Part shown: positions 46,286-58,789 of the stretch, piece after piece
How positions within the stretch are numbered: position 1 is the stretch's first letter
Layout: each line of letters opens with the position of its first letter
Source of the DNA: Taudactylus pleione
Taxonomy: Eukaryota > Chordata > Amphibia > Anura > Myobatrachidae
DNA length: 64,000 nucleotides
Reading direction: 5' to 3'
Assembly: GCA_031769625.1 (NCBI GenBank)
Contig: JAUIMM010000178.1
Location: forward strand, 29,654,001 to 29,718,000
The notes under the pieces: model-generated
Database searches by the model: none
Told to the model about the DNA's origin: nothing
The model's input: the letters and a program-made list of their open reading frames with translations, nothing else
Translations under genes and position numbers: made by a program

Positions 46286-47556
46286 GTGAGACTCGCTGCA
46301 CAATTTCTAATATCTGCTTGATATGCTTAAAATATGCACACACATGCACGATGATTAAAGTGGTGAGCGCAAGGAGCTTTTTACTTTCCAGAGTATTTAC
46401 TTTGTGAATCAAGTATCATAAATATATATATATATATATATATTTTTTTTTTTTTTATATACAGAGAAGTCACTTGGGCACACATAATTACTGCAGGAAA
46501 GTCACTTTCAGCAGTGTCTGTAAGGTGAAAGGATTTCTCAACCAGAATGAATGCAAACCTGGAGTAACTTTTTAATGTATAATAATTGTTCTTGTTGGAG
46601 ACTGAAATTTGCATTGACTTTTTTTTCCCTCTTTTTCACTAATGAAGTTGTTCCACCAGACCCTATCAATGAGAAATGTGGATTATATGCCTGCAATTAA
46701 TTGATTTCTCAACATAAAAAAAAAAAAGTACTTTAGTAAACTATAGTTTACTTTCGCCATCTGTGCTTATGTTCTCTTGTACTGGAGTTTGCAGAGCAAG
46801 GTGCAATGTGAACTACGTACAGTTTTTGTGATTTGCTTTTCCCCCTTACCTTTACATTGTTTACTGAATAGTCAGACCAATGAATTGTAGTCACACTGCA
46901 TCTTATTGCACATTGCTTCTCTACAGTAAGGTTCAGAGGCAACACAGGCACTGGGCCTGGAGACAATCACTGGCATTTCAATGAATGATGAGGGCGACCA
47001 GAAGTGAATACTATTTATTATTATTTATTTTTGCTATGGGAAGTACATAGTTAATTTTTATTTTTTTATTCAGAAAACCTTAAATTACATGTGGTTTACA
47101 GATGCTGTACCACTTTGTGACTGGCTTATATTTGTACGTTGTAGTGACGTAACATTTTTCGAGCTACCACTGTATACTAAACCATATATTATGTAGCCTT
47201 TTGTGGGCACATGAGAAACAAGACTTGTAAAAGCTTCACAGAGGCTTGAAATAAATGTTTGGTTATATTTACTAAATGTATTTAATAATTACATAAAAAA
47301 ACAAGTGTTTTCTTTGTCGACTTTTTCTCTACCACCAGGTGGTGGAAATGTGGTGTTACATGCCAGGGTATTCCTGAGTTTGGCAGATTTCACCCCTGCT
47401 GGTACTTAAAGTATATCTGTTTCTGGGTTTACAACCTGGAACAGTTACATTCAAAGTGTCTTGTGTTAGTTTCTTAAACAGACACTGATGGACACAGCCG
47501 TAACTCTGTCCACCCATCTGTGATATAAACCATCACAGCATTCTGTGCACCTTGCC
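46286..47556. other. Intronic sequence, with an (AT)n run only
   Basis: An AT/T-rich simple repeat at about 46421-46457; otherwise no recognised element or exon. Confidence 0.45.
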
Positions 47557-48257
47557 TTCTTCCCATTGCTAATCTATATTAAAGGTGTTGCGCTTAATTA
47601 CAATTATAATAACTTGACATGGCAGAAGATGGAATCAAAACACCAATGTAATTTAAGAAATAATTCTTTATGTAAGATTAATAGCAGCAATGAAATACAA
47701 TCACATCATGCAATAAAACAGTTATTACTATGAACTAGTTCTTTACCATAAGTCTATACAGACTAATCTAAAAAATCTGCTACAAGAAAAAATGTGTAAG
47801 TTCCTTAATTAGGATCCATTTGTATAAAAAATTCTGTCCATCAAATGAACTGATCTCACCAGACGATACTAACCACAAAAGAGAGTCTTGTTACATATAG
47901 TCCGACCTCCAGGTCTGGAGATATTAACACTTGTAGTGATTCCTACACTGTATGTAGGGGCCGTTCATATAAAATATCCTCCTGATCTTATGACCAATTT
48001 GGACATTCGGGAATTGATGAGGAAGGTTGCTAGCACACAAAACCTCTCGCTTAGAGGTGTGTGACAGGGAACACGTATATCCAAGGCTATAATTGAGTCA
48101 GCTTGTGACCGCCCTTACCTCCTCCTGCCATGGTCCCGATATAGTGTGTCCTTTAAGCGTGTGCTGTAATCGCGTTGGCGGCTCTCCTAGGTCAATGTAA
48201 CGAACTTCAATGTAGATCCCAGTCCGGTGAACGGTAGCAGTAAAAGTCCTCCAATCC

Positions 48258-48300
48258 CTTGACCGTTTCGCTTCCGGTAAATTAAGCTTTTTCAAAGCTT
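48258..48300 (-). ncRNA. Hammerhead-like motif in the centre of the palindrome
   Basis: On the - strand: UUGAAAAA core, helix II GCUU/AAGC around a 10-nt loop, GAAAC, then GGUC. Helix III is too short to fold alone; helix I is poor. Degenerate. Confidence 0.35.
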
Positions 48301-48763
48301 TTACTGCTACTGTTCACCAGACTGGGATCTACATTGAAGTCTGTTACATTGACCTAGGAGAGCCGCCAGCGCGATTACCAGCACGCGCTTAAAGGACACA
48401 CTATATCAGGACCACGGCAGGAGGAGGTGAGGGCGGTCACAAGCTGACTCAATTATAGCCTTGGATATATGTGTTCCCTGTCACACACCTCTAAGCTAGA
48501 GGTGTGGTGTGCCAGCAACCTTCCTCATCAATTCCCGAATGTCCAAATTGGTCATAAGATCAGGAGGATATTTTATATGAACGGCCCCTACATACAGTGT
48601 AGGAATCACTACAAGTGTTAATATCTCCAGACCTGGAGGTCGGACTATATGTAACAAGACTCTCTTTTGTGGATAGTATCGTCTGGTGAGATCAGTTCAT
48701 TTGATGGACAGAATTTTTTATACAAATGGATCCTAATTAAGGAACTTACACATTTTTTCTTGT

Positions 48764-49708
48764 GCAAGTATGAGGGAAAGGGAAACCCCAAGCACTGGTA
48801 CCAATTAAAGTGAAGATATTAATGCGACAGGCTAAACTCCTGCAATATTGAAAACGTCATATAAAAGGATAGGACATACCCAATAGTGTTCAAAGAAGGA
48901 GGTGCTCCCAGGAGAGCAAAATACACAGGAGAAGAGAACAAAAAAAAGTACTCTCGTTTTTAGGGGCACAGTATAGCTGTCTATATCAGTAAAACATAAC
49001 TTTTAATAGATACACGAAAAGCAAATAATTATCTAAAAAGGACTAACCACATAGAACGACATGAAAGACACACAGTGAAACCATGCTGGAAAAAATGGCT
49101 ATAGCATTGGTTCACAGTATAAACAAACAGTAATAAATCAATAATGTCATGAATTGATGCAATAATGAGTCAGTGCATCAGTAAAATGATAAAGATTAAC
49201 CACATAAAGCAACATGAACAACAAATAGTGAAACCATGCTGAAAAAAGTTGCTATCACATGAGTTCATAGTATCAGCAAACAATAATGAATAAATTAATC
49301 AATATCAAGAGTAACTGTCAACTCTTGATATTGATTAATTTATTCATTATTGTTTGCTGATACTATGAACTCATGTGATAGCAAATTTTTTCAGCATGGT
49401 TTCACTATTTGTTGTTCATGTTGCTTTATGTGGTTAATCTTTATCATTTTACTGATGCACTGACTCATTATTGCATCAATTCATGACATTATTGATTTAT
49501 TACTGTTTGTTTATACTGTGAACCAATGCTATAGCCATTTTTTCCAGCATGGTTTCACTGTGTGTCTTTCATGTCATTCTATGTTGTTAGTCCTTTTTAG
49601 ATAATTATTTGCTTTTCGTGTATCTATTAAAAGTTATGTTTTACTGATATAGACAGCTATACTGTGCCCCTAAAAACGAGAGTACTTTTTGTCGTTCTCT
49701 TCTCCTAC
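48764..49708. mobile_element. Small palindromic insertion nested in the larger one
   Basis: Exact 14-bp duplication acattttttcttgt at 48750-48763 and 49709-49722. Arms 48927 to about 49312 and about 49320-49708 are reverse complements. A 163-bp tail (48764-48926) lies on the left. The arm-tail border (gttctcttctcctgtgtatt on the - strand) resembles those of the 28.9-33.1 kb element and of the PLE end. No coding capacity. Confidence 0.82.
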
Positions 49709-50074
49709 ATTTTTTCTTGTAGCAGATTTTTTAGATTATGGTAAAGAGCTAGTTCATAGTAATAACTGTTATATTGCATGATCTCATTGTATTTCATTGC
49801 TGCTATTAATCTTACATAAAGAATTATTTCTTAAATTACATTGGTGTTTTGACTCCATCTTCTGCCATGTCAAGTTAATATTATAATTGTAATTAAGCGC
49901 AACACCTTTAATATAGATTATCTTTTTGTGATTACTTCGGTAATCATATTGTGAGAGTTTACACAGGCCCTTTTGGTGGATGCAGCTGGATTTTATCACA
50001 AAAAATTATTTATTAGCGCCAAGCTGTACCAAACTTTTCTTCCCATTGCTAACAAGGAGACTTTTGGCAGTAAG

Positions 50075-50670
50075 CAGTAGTGGAGTTACCACAAGGCAAC
50101 CCAAGCAGCCGCTTAAGGCCCGTCGGGTCCCTGGGGCCCCGCCGACAGTGTTGAAAAGTGCTGAGTACCAGCCGCCTGTGCCAGCTGCAGCGCACACCTG
50201 CGTCCTACTCAGTGTGTTGTGCGTCTGACCCATCATGACGTCACATGCACAGTGAGAGGAGCCGGGACGCGCCAAGAGGAGGGTCAGTCTGAGGTACATG
50301 CTTGTGGCGCAGCAGGGCTGCATTCCAGTGCATCAGCAATCTCCCTCTGCTGGCACCGGTCATTTTACTCTGACTCTCCTACTGTCAGCGCCAGCACAGC
50401 CGGGCATCTCTCACCTGAATGTGGGCCCTTCATAGCGGCTGCACATCCCTCTCCTGGATAGGGTTGTGGCCTCGCAGAAGCCCCGCTGACATCACTAAAT
50501 AGCCATGACCGTGGGGGAATTCCCAGATTACTTCAATCCGGGGGCGTGCGGGCTAGTTTAGGGGTTTAGGATAAGGTACTAGAGAAAATATAGTGCTATG
50601 GATTGTTTGAGGGAGGGGGGCCACAAACCTGTATCTTGCCTGGGCCCGATGAGGTCTAAATTCGGCTCTG
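50075..50670. mobile_element. Non-autonomous hAT-like element
   Basis: Begins cagtagtggagttacc and ends aaattcggctctg, with the exact 8-bp duplication gcagtaag at 50067-50074 and 50671-50678. GC-rich interior. The termini pair poorly, so assignment rests mainly on the TSD length. Confidence 0.65.
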
Positions 50671-50865
50671 GCAGTAAGTTGTCCTGATATTCATTGTTTC
50701 CTGGCATTGGACCTCCACAGTTTTACAAGAATTATCACTAGCCTTACATTTAACTTGAGGACCCCTGGTCTAGCAAGTCAGCGTGAACTAATGCTGGGTA
50801 GTGATCAATGAATATGTTTGCTGTCCCATTTGTTTTGTCCATGCAGACCACATGTATGTATAATT

Positions 50866-50935
50866 ATCTATCTATCGATCTATCTATCTATATATCTATC
50901 TGTCTATCTGTCTATCTATCTATCTGTCTATCTTT
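50866..50935. repeat. (TATC)n/(TGTC)n microsatellite
   Basis: About 17 tetranucleotide units of tatc/tgtc with interruptions, 145 bp upstream of exon h. Confidence 0.9.
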
Positions 50936-51079
50936 TATATTTTACTTATGTGTTCACAAGTTTTAAATGTAGTTTTGCTGAAAGCTTTAAATCTAGCGAC
51001 TATAGAAGTCGCTGTGCTGCTGAAGCCTCTATTGCCTTAAGCACAAGAAAAGTTAATGTTTGTTCTTTCTCCTCTGTAG

Positions 51080-51224
51080 GTTTTTGCTGGTTCAACCAGC
51101 ATGTACTGAAGATGAAAAGCTACTGGCAGATGTGATAAGTTTCCTAAACAAGATCCTGAGAGAACAGAGTAGAAGCTCAGATACACAGGATCTCCAATGG
51201 ATACTAGATATGCTATTTAAACAA
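51080..51224 (+). CDS. rttn: Rotatin exon h
   Basis: Encodes [20 protein letters not shown], then FLNKILREQSRSSD and WILDMLFKQ. It corresponds to rotatin's [21 protein letters not shown] and WILELLL. Acceptor tcctctgtag|g completes the Arg codon; donor caa|gtaaga, phase 0. Followed by an 11-kb intron with hAT elements and an L1 relic. Confidence 0.95.
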
Positions 51225-52338
51225 GTAAGAACTGTACCTTAGAGTGTTGCAATTGCCACTTCTGACAGATGATGCAGCATTAACATCCATGGCCAATAAA
51301 GATAATTTAGCTGTAAAGAGTATACATTTATTTTGTTCACCTGCCAATGCAATTCTGGTGGGAGCACTGAATCTGTCTATACAATGCTCCAGGCCTTAAT
51401 ATAAAAAGCAAACACTGCAGCAAGAGTGACATTGTATGATAATCAGAAAACATTATTATTTGGTTGCTAGCGCACAGCACCATTCATCCTGAGTATTTTT
51501 AGTCATCTTATTCTGCCTTGCATTTACAGTATGTGCTAGTGCAGTACTGGGAAATTGTGCCCTCAATATTCTTTTTATTTTTCTATATGAAAACTATAAG
51601 ATACTGTGCTGTCTATTCTATAAATGTTACAGGTAGGTCATCAGCACATTATCTGATCATTTAATGGTGCAGGGGAAATATATTCCCTATGTACAGAGAT
51701 TTTTGGTGAAGGCATAATTGGATACTGAATTCACATAGATATGCAGAGTTTGCAGAAAAATACATTCTGAATTGTTTTCTAGATAAATGCAAGAAAAAAG
51801 TGATGTACCAATTACAATTATTATGCACTTTGGGACAGCCCCAATTCTCTAGGGACAATGTCATTAGACCTCACTTAATGCAATACTTGACAGAACACAG
51901 CTCTCTGCATAGAGTACTCTGGTTCTGGAAAAAGGGTCTATAAATGCCGTATTAGACTGGATGATTCATATACCTAGCCATCAATTGATCATTTAATTTC
52001 CACGTTCAAATCTATGGGAATGTTAAACCCTAGGGTGGTTTTTTAATTGTCCCCAGTGTGTGGATAATTGCTGTATGTATTGCTCATTTTATTGAGCACC
52101 AATATGGGGATGCAATTTAAAATGTGCATTGTTGTACCTGCAATATGCCACATTTACTATCATTTAGATGGCGAATCACAGATAATTGAATTGCCCTGAC
52201 TGCAGTGCTCTAGCACTAAAACTTGTATGTTCTCAGCTTTGAATAGTATCTAAAGGTTTATGTATTTTATTTACAAATAGGACCAATTAGCAACAACACT
52301 ACAAATTGTTTTTATATTTTTTCTGCTAACTACATCTA
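51225..52338. other. Intronic sequence without recognised feature
   Basis: No exon, RNA gene or element terminus recognised. Confidence 0.4.
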
Positions 52339-53088
52339 TGGGGTCAATCTAATTAAGTGCGAATTGCGAGTAGCGAGTTTGTTTCATGAAACTCGCAGAC
52401 TTCACACGAATGGGCGCACCCGAGAATTCTCCAATCCAATTAAAAATGCCTATTCGCGGTACTCACAGCAGAGGTTTGAGAATTGAATGCCAAATGCAAT
52501 GTGAGAGAAGTACATGTAAAAGCGGGGAGACCCTCCAAAATTGCTAATTTTGTTAGCAGGACCGTATAGAAGGCTGTTTGTGAGCATTAGGAAAGTACTG
52601 AAGGTTTTTTAAATTGTGTCAAATGGATGATTTGTGCTTTTTTTAAAAATGCTAATTTTTTTTAGTTTAATCTCAAATGAATGAAACAAAAAGTGCAAAA
52701 AAAAAGTAGGAAAAAAGATGAATTTGAGGGCACTTTGATTTTTTTAAAAAAAACACCCCATTGTAATGAAATTTGGGGTGCCTAAACTAATGAAACATTT
52801 GATTTTGGGGTAATTTGAGGACAATTTTTTCTACCCAAAAAAATGACATGTAATTATTGGACTAATTAAGCGTATTAGAAACTTCCAATTGCCTAATTAG
52901 TCATTAGGGAAGGGGTTCAGCACAGTGTCCTGACATTTTAACCTTAAAATAAAAATGTTCCTTTCCATCTCTCCAGGGAGGTGCGAATGGAAAAATGCAA
53001 TTTCAGTTTGACTGGTTCAGTGCGAGTTGCTAGTTGGATTGCAAAAACTCGCACCTCACAATTCATACCTAATTGGATTGACTCCTAT
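52339..53088. mobile_element. MITE with long terminal inverted repeats
   Basis: Left ggggtcaatctaattaagtg with 'cgaattgcga' is mirrored by right 'cacaattcatacctaattgg' with 'attgactcct'. Subterminal 'gagtagcgagtttg' and 'gagttgctagttgg' are similar. The interior is A/T-rich without a transposase. Confidence 0.7.
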
Positions 53089-53399
53089 ATATGTACTCAC
53101 TTTAAATTAAAGGTCATGACAACTGACAAACTACTGTATAATTCCTTAAGTATGATTTTGCCCTAGACATTGCAACAACCAAAGTCCATTGTCTCATACT
53201 AATTTTCTTCTGTCTATATTAAAATATCTGAGAATCTGAGATAGCAAGTCTCACAACTCAATGCAAATAATTACCCCCACAAGTTTAACAAACTTCGCAT
53301 AGACTCTATCAGGTCAGTTGAGCTCTATATTATTCCAAAAGAGCAGCTCATACACTCCAAAAATTTCAGTAACTTTTTTATGATAAAGCTGATTCTGTC

Positions 53400-56135
53400 T
53401 TCGCAGTCGAATTTAGAACATTGCGCATCATACTGTAGGCATCATCAACAAATTCAAAGATTTTTTTATTAAACTTTATAACCTCCCTGTCCTTTCTCCT
53501 CCATCTACGTCTAGTGCTGCAGTCTCATACCTGTTTCCAGGCCTTCTTCTTGACGACCCACAACGTAATTCTTTAAATGCTGAATTTACATTAGATGAAT
53601 CCTCTTCAGCCTCAGGTCCAGATGGGCTAATGCCTTAATATTCTAAATCACTTTCAGCGTTGCTGGTACTACTCCTGACTTCTTTTTAATACAATTTTGG
53701 AGGGGGCCTCCCTTAGTGATGCTACTACATTGGCCAACATTGTTGTAATCCCCAAATCAGAAGGGACCAAGTCCAATGTTCAAATTACAGGCCAATCTCC
53801 CCATTAAACGTGGATCTCAAAATGTATGCTACAGTAAGCTCCTGGCAAAATTATTTAGCCTACTCCTTTCCTCATTATTTCACCCCAACCAAGTCTATTT
53901 TAATCCGGGTAGACAGGCCTTGACACACCAATAAATTAATTCATACTATACACTCCCAAAAATTCCTTTCCCGGTCCTTAAGATCAACGCTGAAAAAGCG
54001 TTTGACCGCATTTCTTTATTTAGAATTCCTGAAACTTTGGGCTCTGAAGGTAAATTCCTTGAGGAGATCAAAGCATTATATTGTAATCCTAGAGCAAACA
54101 GTGGTGGCCAATGGAATGTGATCATAGCCATTCACCGTTTCCAACAGCACTTATCAAGAATGTCCCCTCTCCCTACTTATTTTTGCCTTCTAATTGAATA
54201 TCAAGACGCCAAAATCTGCAACCTGAACATTCAGAGTCTGCAATCTTGTTACAAGAAAACAGTCCTAGATTTTTATCTTTCTGATTCAATTTGGTCCGCT
54301 CTATAACAAAAAATCCTTTTCAGTGGTACTGAACCAAGATTAAATTGGGTTTTCATATCACCTAATATTTCCATAAACTGTACCAGGCCAACTCTCCTCA
54401 CCTTTTATAGCAAATTCAACCTGAACTAAATAGTTGGTCTGGTCGGTATAACTCTTGGATTGTCCAGATCAGTGCTGACAAGATGAATGTCCTACCTAGA
54501 TTGTTTTAGGTTTTACAAATCCTTCTTATTGTCCCCATGTATTTAAATTCTTGCAGCATCACTTACAACAGTTCCTGGGCCAAAACAACAGTCCGGTTTT
54601 GAGTCTTCAAAATCAGTCCAAGTGTGGGGGCTTGGGCATTGCAGACTATAGGCAATATTACTTAGCAGCTCGATTTGCCCTGTGTGTCATAAGGACCTGT
54701 CCTATATCAGGAAGAGTTTGATGTGCGATTGATGCCAACACACTTGGCCTCTGCTTTGCCTCTTGCCTTCTGTCGCTCCCCCAGTGCCGATATTCACAGT
54801 CTGTTTTCGCACACATGATAATTCAACACCCTGCACCAATCTGAGACTTTGTTAATTTATCCTTTAGCCTTTCCCAGTCGTCTTGTTACCACTTTTTTAC
54901 AAGTGAGACTAATTTGATCCTTGATTAAGAGGTAGACTAAAGTTTTTAAAGTATATCACTAATGGACAATCCTTCCCCACCTTTCCTGAACTGGAAGAGA
55001 AATACATTTTTATCAATGCCTCCAACTGAGACACATTTGCTGTGTCTCCAAGCAATTTTTAACGCTCAAACCTCTCACTACTTGTGAATCCCCATTCTCC
55101 ATCAACCCTCCTTAAAAGGCCTAATGTACAGTATTTACTATATTAAGATATTATATCGCCACTTCCAACTAATAGAGACCTTTAGGAATCTGCCTGGAAA
55201 TCAGACTTTGGGGAGTTTCTTGATTATGAGGAACGGGAGGAAGTCCGTACTCGTGCCTCCTGCAGCTCCATTTGTGTCAGCATTGAAGAAAACACTAATA
55301 AATTATTTTATAAGTATACTATGTTCTGACTCCGCTTAACAAAATTAATCCTAATGTGCCCAGAAGATTCTGTAGAGGTTGTGCATGAGAAGTTTTGTTT
55401 CTTCATATTTGGTAGCAGTGTCCTAGGCTTCGCCCTTTTTGGACAGACATGGAGAACCTGCTTCCTTCCCTAGCAGGAAGTACTGTCCTGTTTCTTCCCA
55501 AAATTTTATCCTGCCACTGTATTTTCCAGGGGTCTACCAACATCAAACCAAGCTATTAAGGCACTTGCCAAATTGCAGCTGACTGGAAGAATCTTTTCGC
55601 TCCGTCCCTACAAGCGACTCTTCTCAGGATTTGACATGTTTACAGAATGGAAATTTTGTCTAGCATTCTTAATAATACCTCCCATTGTCTTCTCTAAAAC
55701 ATGGATCCCCTGGGAGTCATATTGTTAACATCTACCTTCTTTGTTTGAGGCATTTTAACACTACCTGGCATATTTTGTCTTCCTTGCAAGTGAATGTTCC
55801 TCTTTCTCGCTCTTGATAAAACACTTGGAACTTCCCCACAGTCTTCCCTCTACCTTCCAACCCCCCCCCCCGCCACCGCCATTCTCCTGCCCCTCCCTCA
55901 TGTGGTTTGCTGTTCCGCTATCCCCCTCCCTTCTCTCAGCAAAATTGGAAAAACTTCACCTGAATCTGTCAATCGTACATTTTGTATTTGTAGGTTACTT
56001 CTAGTATGCTTTTATCTTTTTTGTGCTATCCTAGTTCTACATTTGATATTCTTATATAATGCTGGTTTCTACTGTTCATGTAATTCTCTGTCCTACTTTA
56101 TGAATATACTTTAATAAAAAGAAAATACAAAAAAT
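53400..56135 (+). pseudogene. L1-type LINE relic
   Basis: Degraded RT region: translations give a NPGRQALTH-like block (about 53.9 kb), INAEKAFDRI-like (53980-54010) and GKFLEEIKALYCNPRA (54048-54095), as in L1 ORF2 RT motifs. It ends with 'tttaataaaaagaaaatac' near 56110-56130. Many frameshifts and stops. Confidence 0.6.
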
Positions 56136-56136
56136 C

Positions 56137-57630
56137 TGTATGGAAAACCAGCCCGGGAAATTTCTGCAGCAGCCCTAAATGGGAGGAGGTGGAGTCTGTG
56201 AAGGGAGCATGATCTGATGACATATCTAAGTGGATCGGATGGTATATAGGGATAAGTGGAGGAGATGCAGCAAGAAATCTCAGAGAGAGATGGGGGAAGG
56301 GAGAGAAACAAACGAGAAAGATATAAAGAGAGAGACGAAAGCTGTTTTTTTCTTCATTTATCAATATACAATCCCATCTCCTCTATATAATAATAATAAT
56401 ACCACATATCAGTGTGTGCTGGGGGCTGTTTTATTCCCCCTCACATCACTGTATAGTGCCTTCACCTCAATATAATATTAATACCACATATCAGTGTGTG
56501 CTGGTGGCTGTGTTGTTCCCCATTCTAAATCACTGTACTGTCCCATGTCACCTATAAAATAATAGTACCACATATCACTATTCTAGGAGCTTTATTATTC
56601 CCCCTCATATATCAGTGTACAGTCCCCTCTCACCTATATAATAATACTACATATCAGTGTGCACTGGGAGCTGTGTCCCCCCCTCTCATATATCACTGTA
56701 CAGTCCTCTCTTCCCTATATATTAATAACAATACCACATATCAGTGTGTGCTGGGAGCGGTGTTATTTCCCCTTATATATCAGTGTACTGCCCCTCTCTC
56801 TGTTATATAATAATAATACCATATATCAGTGGGTGCTGGTAGCTGTATTATTCCCCCTCATATATCACTGTACAGTCCCCTCCCCCTATATAATAATACC
56901 ACATATCAGTGTGTGATGGAAGCTTTGTTATTCCCCTCATATATCACTGTACAGTCCCCTCCCCCCTATATAATAATAACACCACATATCAGTGTGTGCT
57001 GGGAGCTGTGTTATTCCCCCTCATATATCACTGTACAGTCCCCTCCATCCATGTAATAATATCACATATCAGTGTGTGCTGGGGGCTGTAGTATTCCCCC
57101 TTTTATGTCACTGTACTGTTCCCCCTCCCCTATAAAATAATAATACCACATAGTAGTGTGTGCTTGGGCTGTATTATTCCCCCTTTTATGTCACTGTACT
57201 GTTCCCTCTCCCCTACATAATAGCAATGTCACATATCAGTGTGTGTGTGTGCTGGCAGCTGTGTTCAGCCCCCCCAGAGGGTCACTTACCTTACCAGCCT
57301 TTATCCAATCCTGGTCTCACTGCTCCACCAGCCGTGTTCAGATCGAAGAGCAGGAGTTCAGCCAGTGACGATGCGCAAGCTGTGCTGTCTAATGAGGAGG
57401 CAACACCTGGTGGTGGGGAGAGGTAACTGCAAGGCAGTGTTACTGGCAGCCCTGAGAGACCGTGCTATCTGCACGGCCCAACCGCCTGACATCTTCGGCT
57501 TCTCCACCGCTGCCGCTTCTAACATGTGCGGCCACAGCAGTGAAGGCCCTGACGGGGCTGCTAATGACAGAGATGTCCGGCCCAGCGGGAAGTACCCCAG
57601 TTTCCCGGCGGCCCAATCCGCTCCTGATAA
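56137..57630. mobile_element. hAT-like element related to 12443-13692, left end truncated
   Basis: Starts 'tggaaaaccagcccgggaaa' and ends 'cggcggcccaatccgctcctg', both matching subterminal parts of the 12.4-13.7 kb element. The left terminal bases are lost at the LINE A-rich end. It contains an array of about 80-bp tandem units. Confidence 0.7.
56385..57250. repeat. Minisatellite with units of about 80 bp
   Basis: About 11 imperfect units, each with 'ccacatatcagtgtgtgctg', a 'ttattccccctcatat' block, and 'cactgtacagtcccctc'. Open frames over it are shadows. Confidence 0.85.
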
Positions 57631-57645
57631 CACATATGTTTAGGA

Positions 57646-58789
57646 CAGTGGTTCACAAACTTTCTCGGTTCATGGCACAAATTTTTTTGCGGCACCCCTA
57701 GACCAAGGGGTAGATTCCCAGTCCCAGTAGTAGGCCTGTGGGTTGAATTAAAATAGGGCTCATTGCTCAGAGTAAGGGGATATAATAGAGGTACCATGTA
57801 AGCCTGGGCCCACTCCAAAACTGCATGGTTGGTTCTCCTCGCACAGCTCTCTCCCCCTCTCGCACAGCTCTCTCCCCCTCTCGCACAGCTCTCTCCCCCT
57901 CTCGCACAGCTCTCCCTCCCTCTCGCACAGCTCTCCCTCCCTCTCGCACACCTCTCCCTCCCTCTCGCACAGCTCTCCCTCCCTCTCGCACAACTCTCCC
58001 TCCCTCTCGCACAGCTCTCCCTCCCTCTCGCACAGCTCTCCCTCCGTCTCGCAAAGCTCTCCCTCCGTCTCGCAAAGCTCTCCCTCCGTCTCGCAAAGCT
58101 CTCCCTCCGTCTCGCAAAGCTCTCCCTCCGTCTCGCAAAGCTCTCCCTCCGTCTCGCAAAGCTCTCCCTCCGTCTCGCAAAGCTCTCCCTCCCTCTCGCA
58201 AAGCTCTCCCTCCCTCTCGCAAAGCTCTCCCTCCCTCTCGCACAGCTCTCCCTCCCTCTCGCACAGCTCTCTCCCCCTCTCGCACAGCTCTCCCCCCCCA
58301 CCTCACACAACTCCCCCACTCACACAGATACCCCCACACACAGATACCCCCAAGCACAGTATATCCCTTCCCCTGGCTGCACAGATCTCCTCCCTCACAC
58401 CTCTCCTATCAAAAATATCTCCTTCCAACCTTGCGATCTTGTGCTCCTTCCATCATGCTGCTGGATGCACGGCTCACGGAGTGGTCGGCATTCTAATGAG
58501 TCAGTCTGACTCATAATAAAACTGCCAGCTGCGTGCACTATCATTAATTCCACCCTTGACAGCCAGGGCCCGGGACTTGGTGGAGGTCTGGAGGAAGCAG
58601 CATGCAGAGGAGAAGTCACAGCCCTCTCTGTGTAAATGGATGCACGCTGTAGTTATGACTAAAGCAGTCTAATAACTTGATGGCCCAAATAATTCCTTTT
58701 GGGACCAGAGTAGACCAGCAGGTCGCGGCACCCTTGTATGTGCGCTGAGGCACCCCAGGGTGCCGTGGCACACAGTTTGGAAAACACTG
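57646..58789. mobile_element. hAT-like element with internal minisatellite
   Basis: Ends cagtggttcacaaacttt and cagtttggaaaacactg are inverted repeats with mismatches. They are flanked by gtttagga (57638-57645) and gcttagga (58790-58797), an 8-bp TSD with one difference. The subterminal 'catggcac' and 'gccgtggcac' blocks also mirror. Confidence 0.78.
57835..58300. repeat. 21-bp minisatellite
   Basis: About 22 units combining 'ctctcgcacag' and 'ctctccctcc', with internal blocks of 'gtctcgcaaag' variants. The long repetitive ORFs on both strands (up to 252 codons) come from the unit length being divisible by three. Confidence 0.92.

Larger units (their letters stand above)
47573..50036. mobile_element. 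Palindromic insertion (inverted dimer plus tail), itself invaded
   Basis: Left arm 47573-48246 is the reverse complement of 48298-48763 continued by 49723-49920. The 51-nt centre (48247-48297) carries a hammerhead-like motif. A non-palindromic tail of about 115 bp follows (49921-50036). Exact 16-bp duplication ttcttcccattgctaa at 47557-47572 and 50037-50052. No coding motif seen. The second palindrome (48764-49708) is inserted in the right arm. Confidence 0.83.

Noticed and set aside
46048..46289. Separate small gene starting at an internal ATG (46089)
   Set aside because: It is part of rotatin exon g; splice sites and homology explain the whole open region.
57839..58300. CRISPR-like regular repeat array
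   Set aside because: Eukaryotic locus; units are directly adjacent with no unique spacers.
57561..58509. Long ORFs (196-252 codons) on both strands
   Set aside because: They read through a 21-bp minisatellite whose unit is divisible by three; no protein family and equal openness on both strands.
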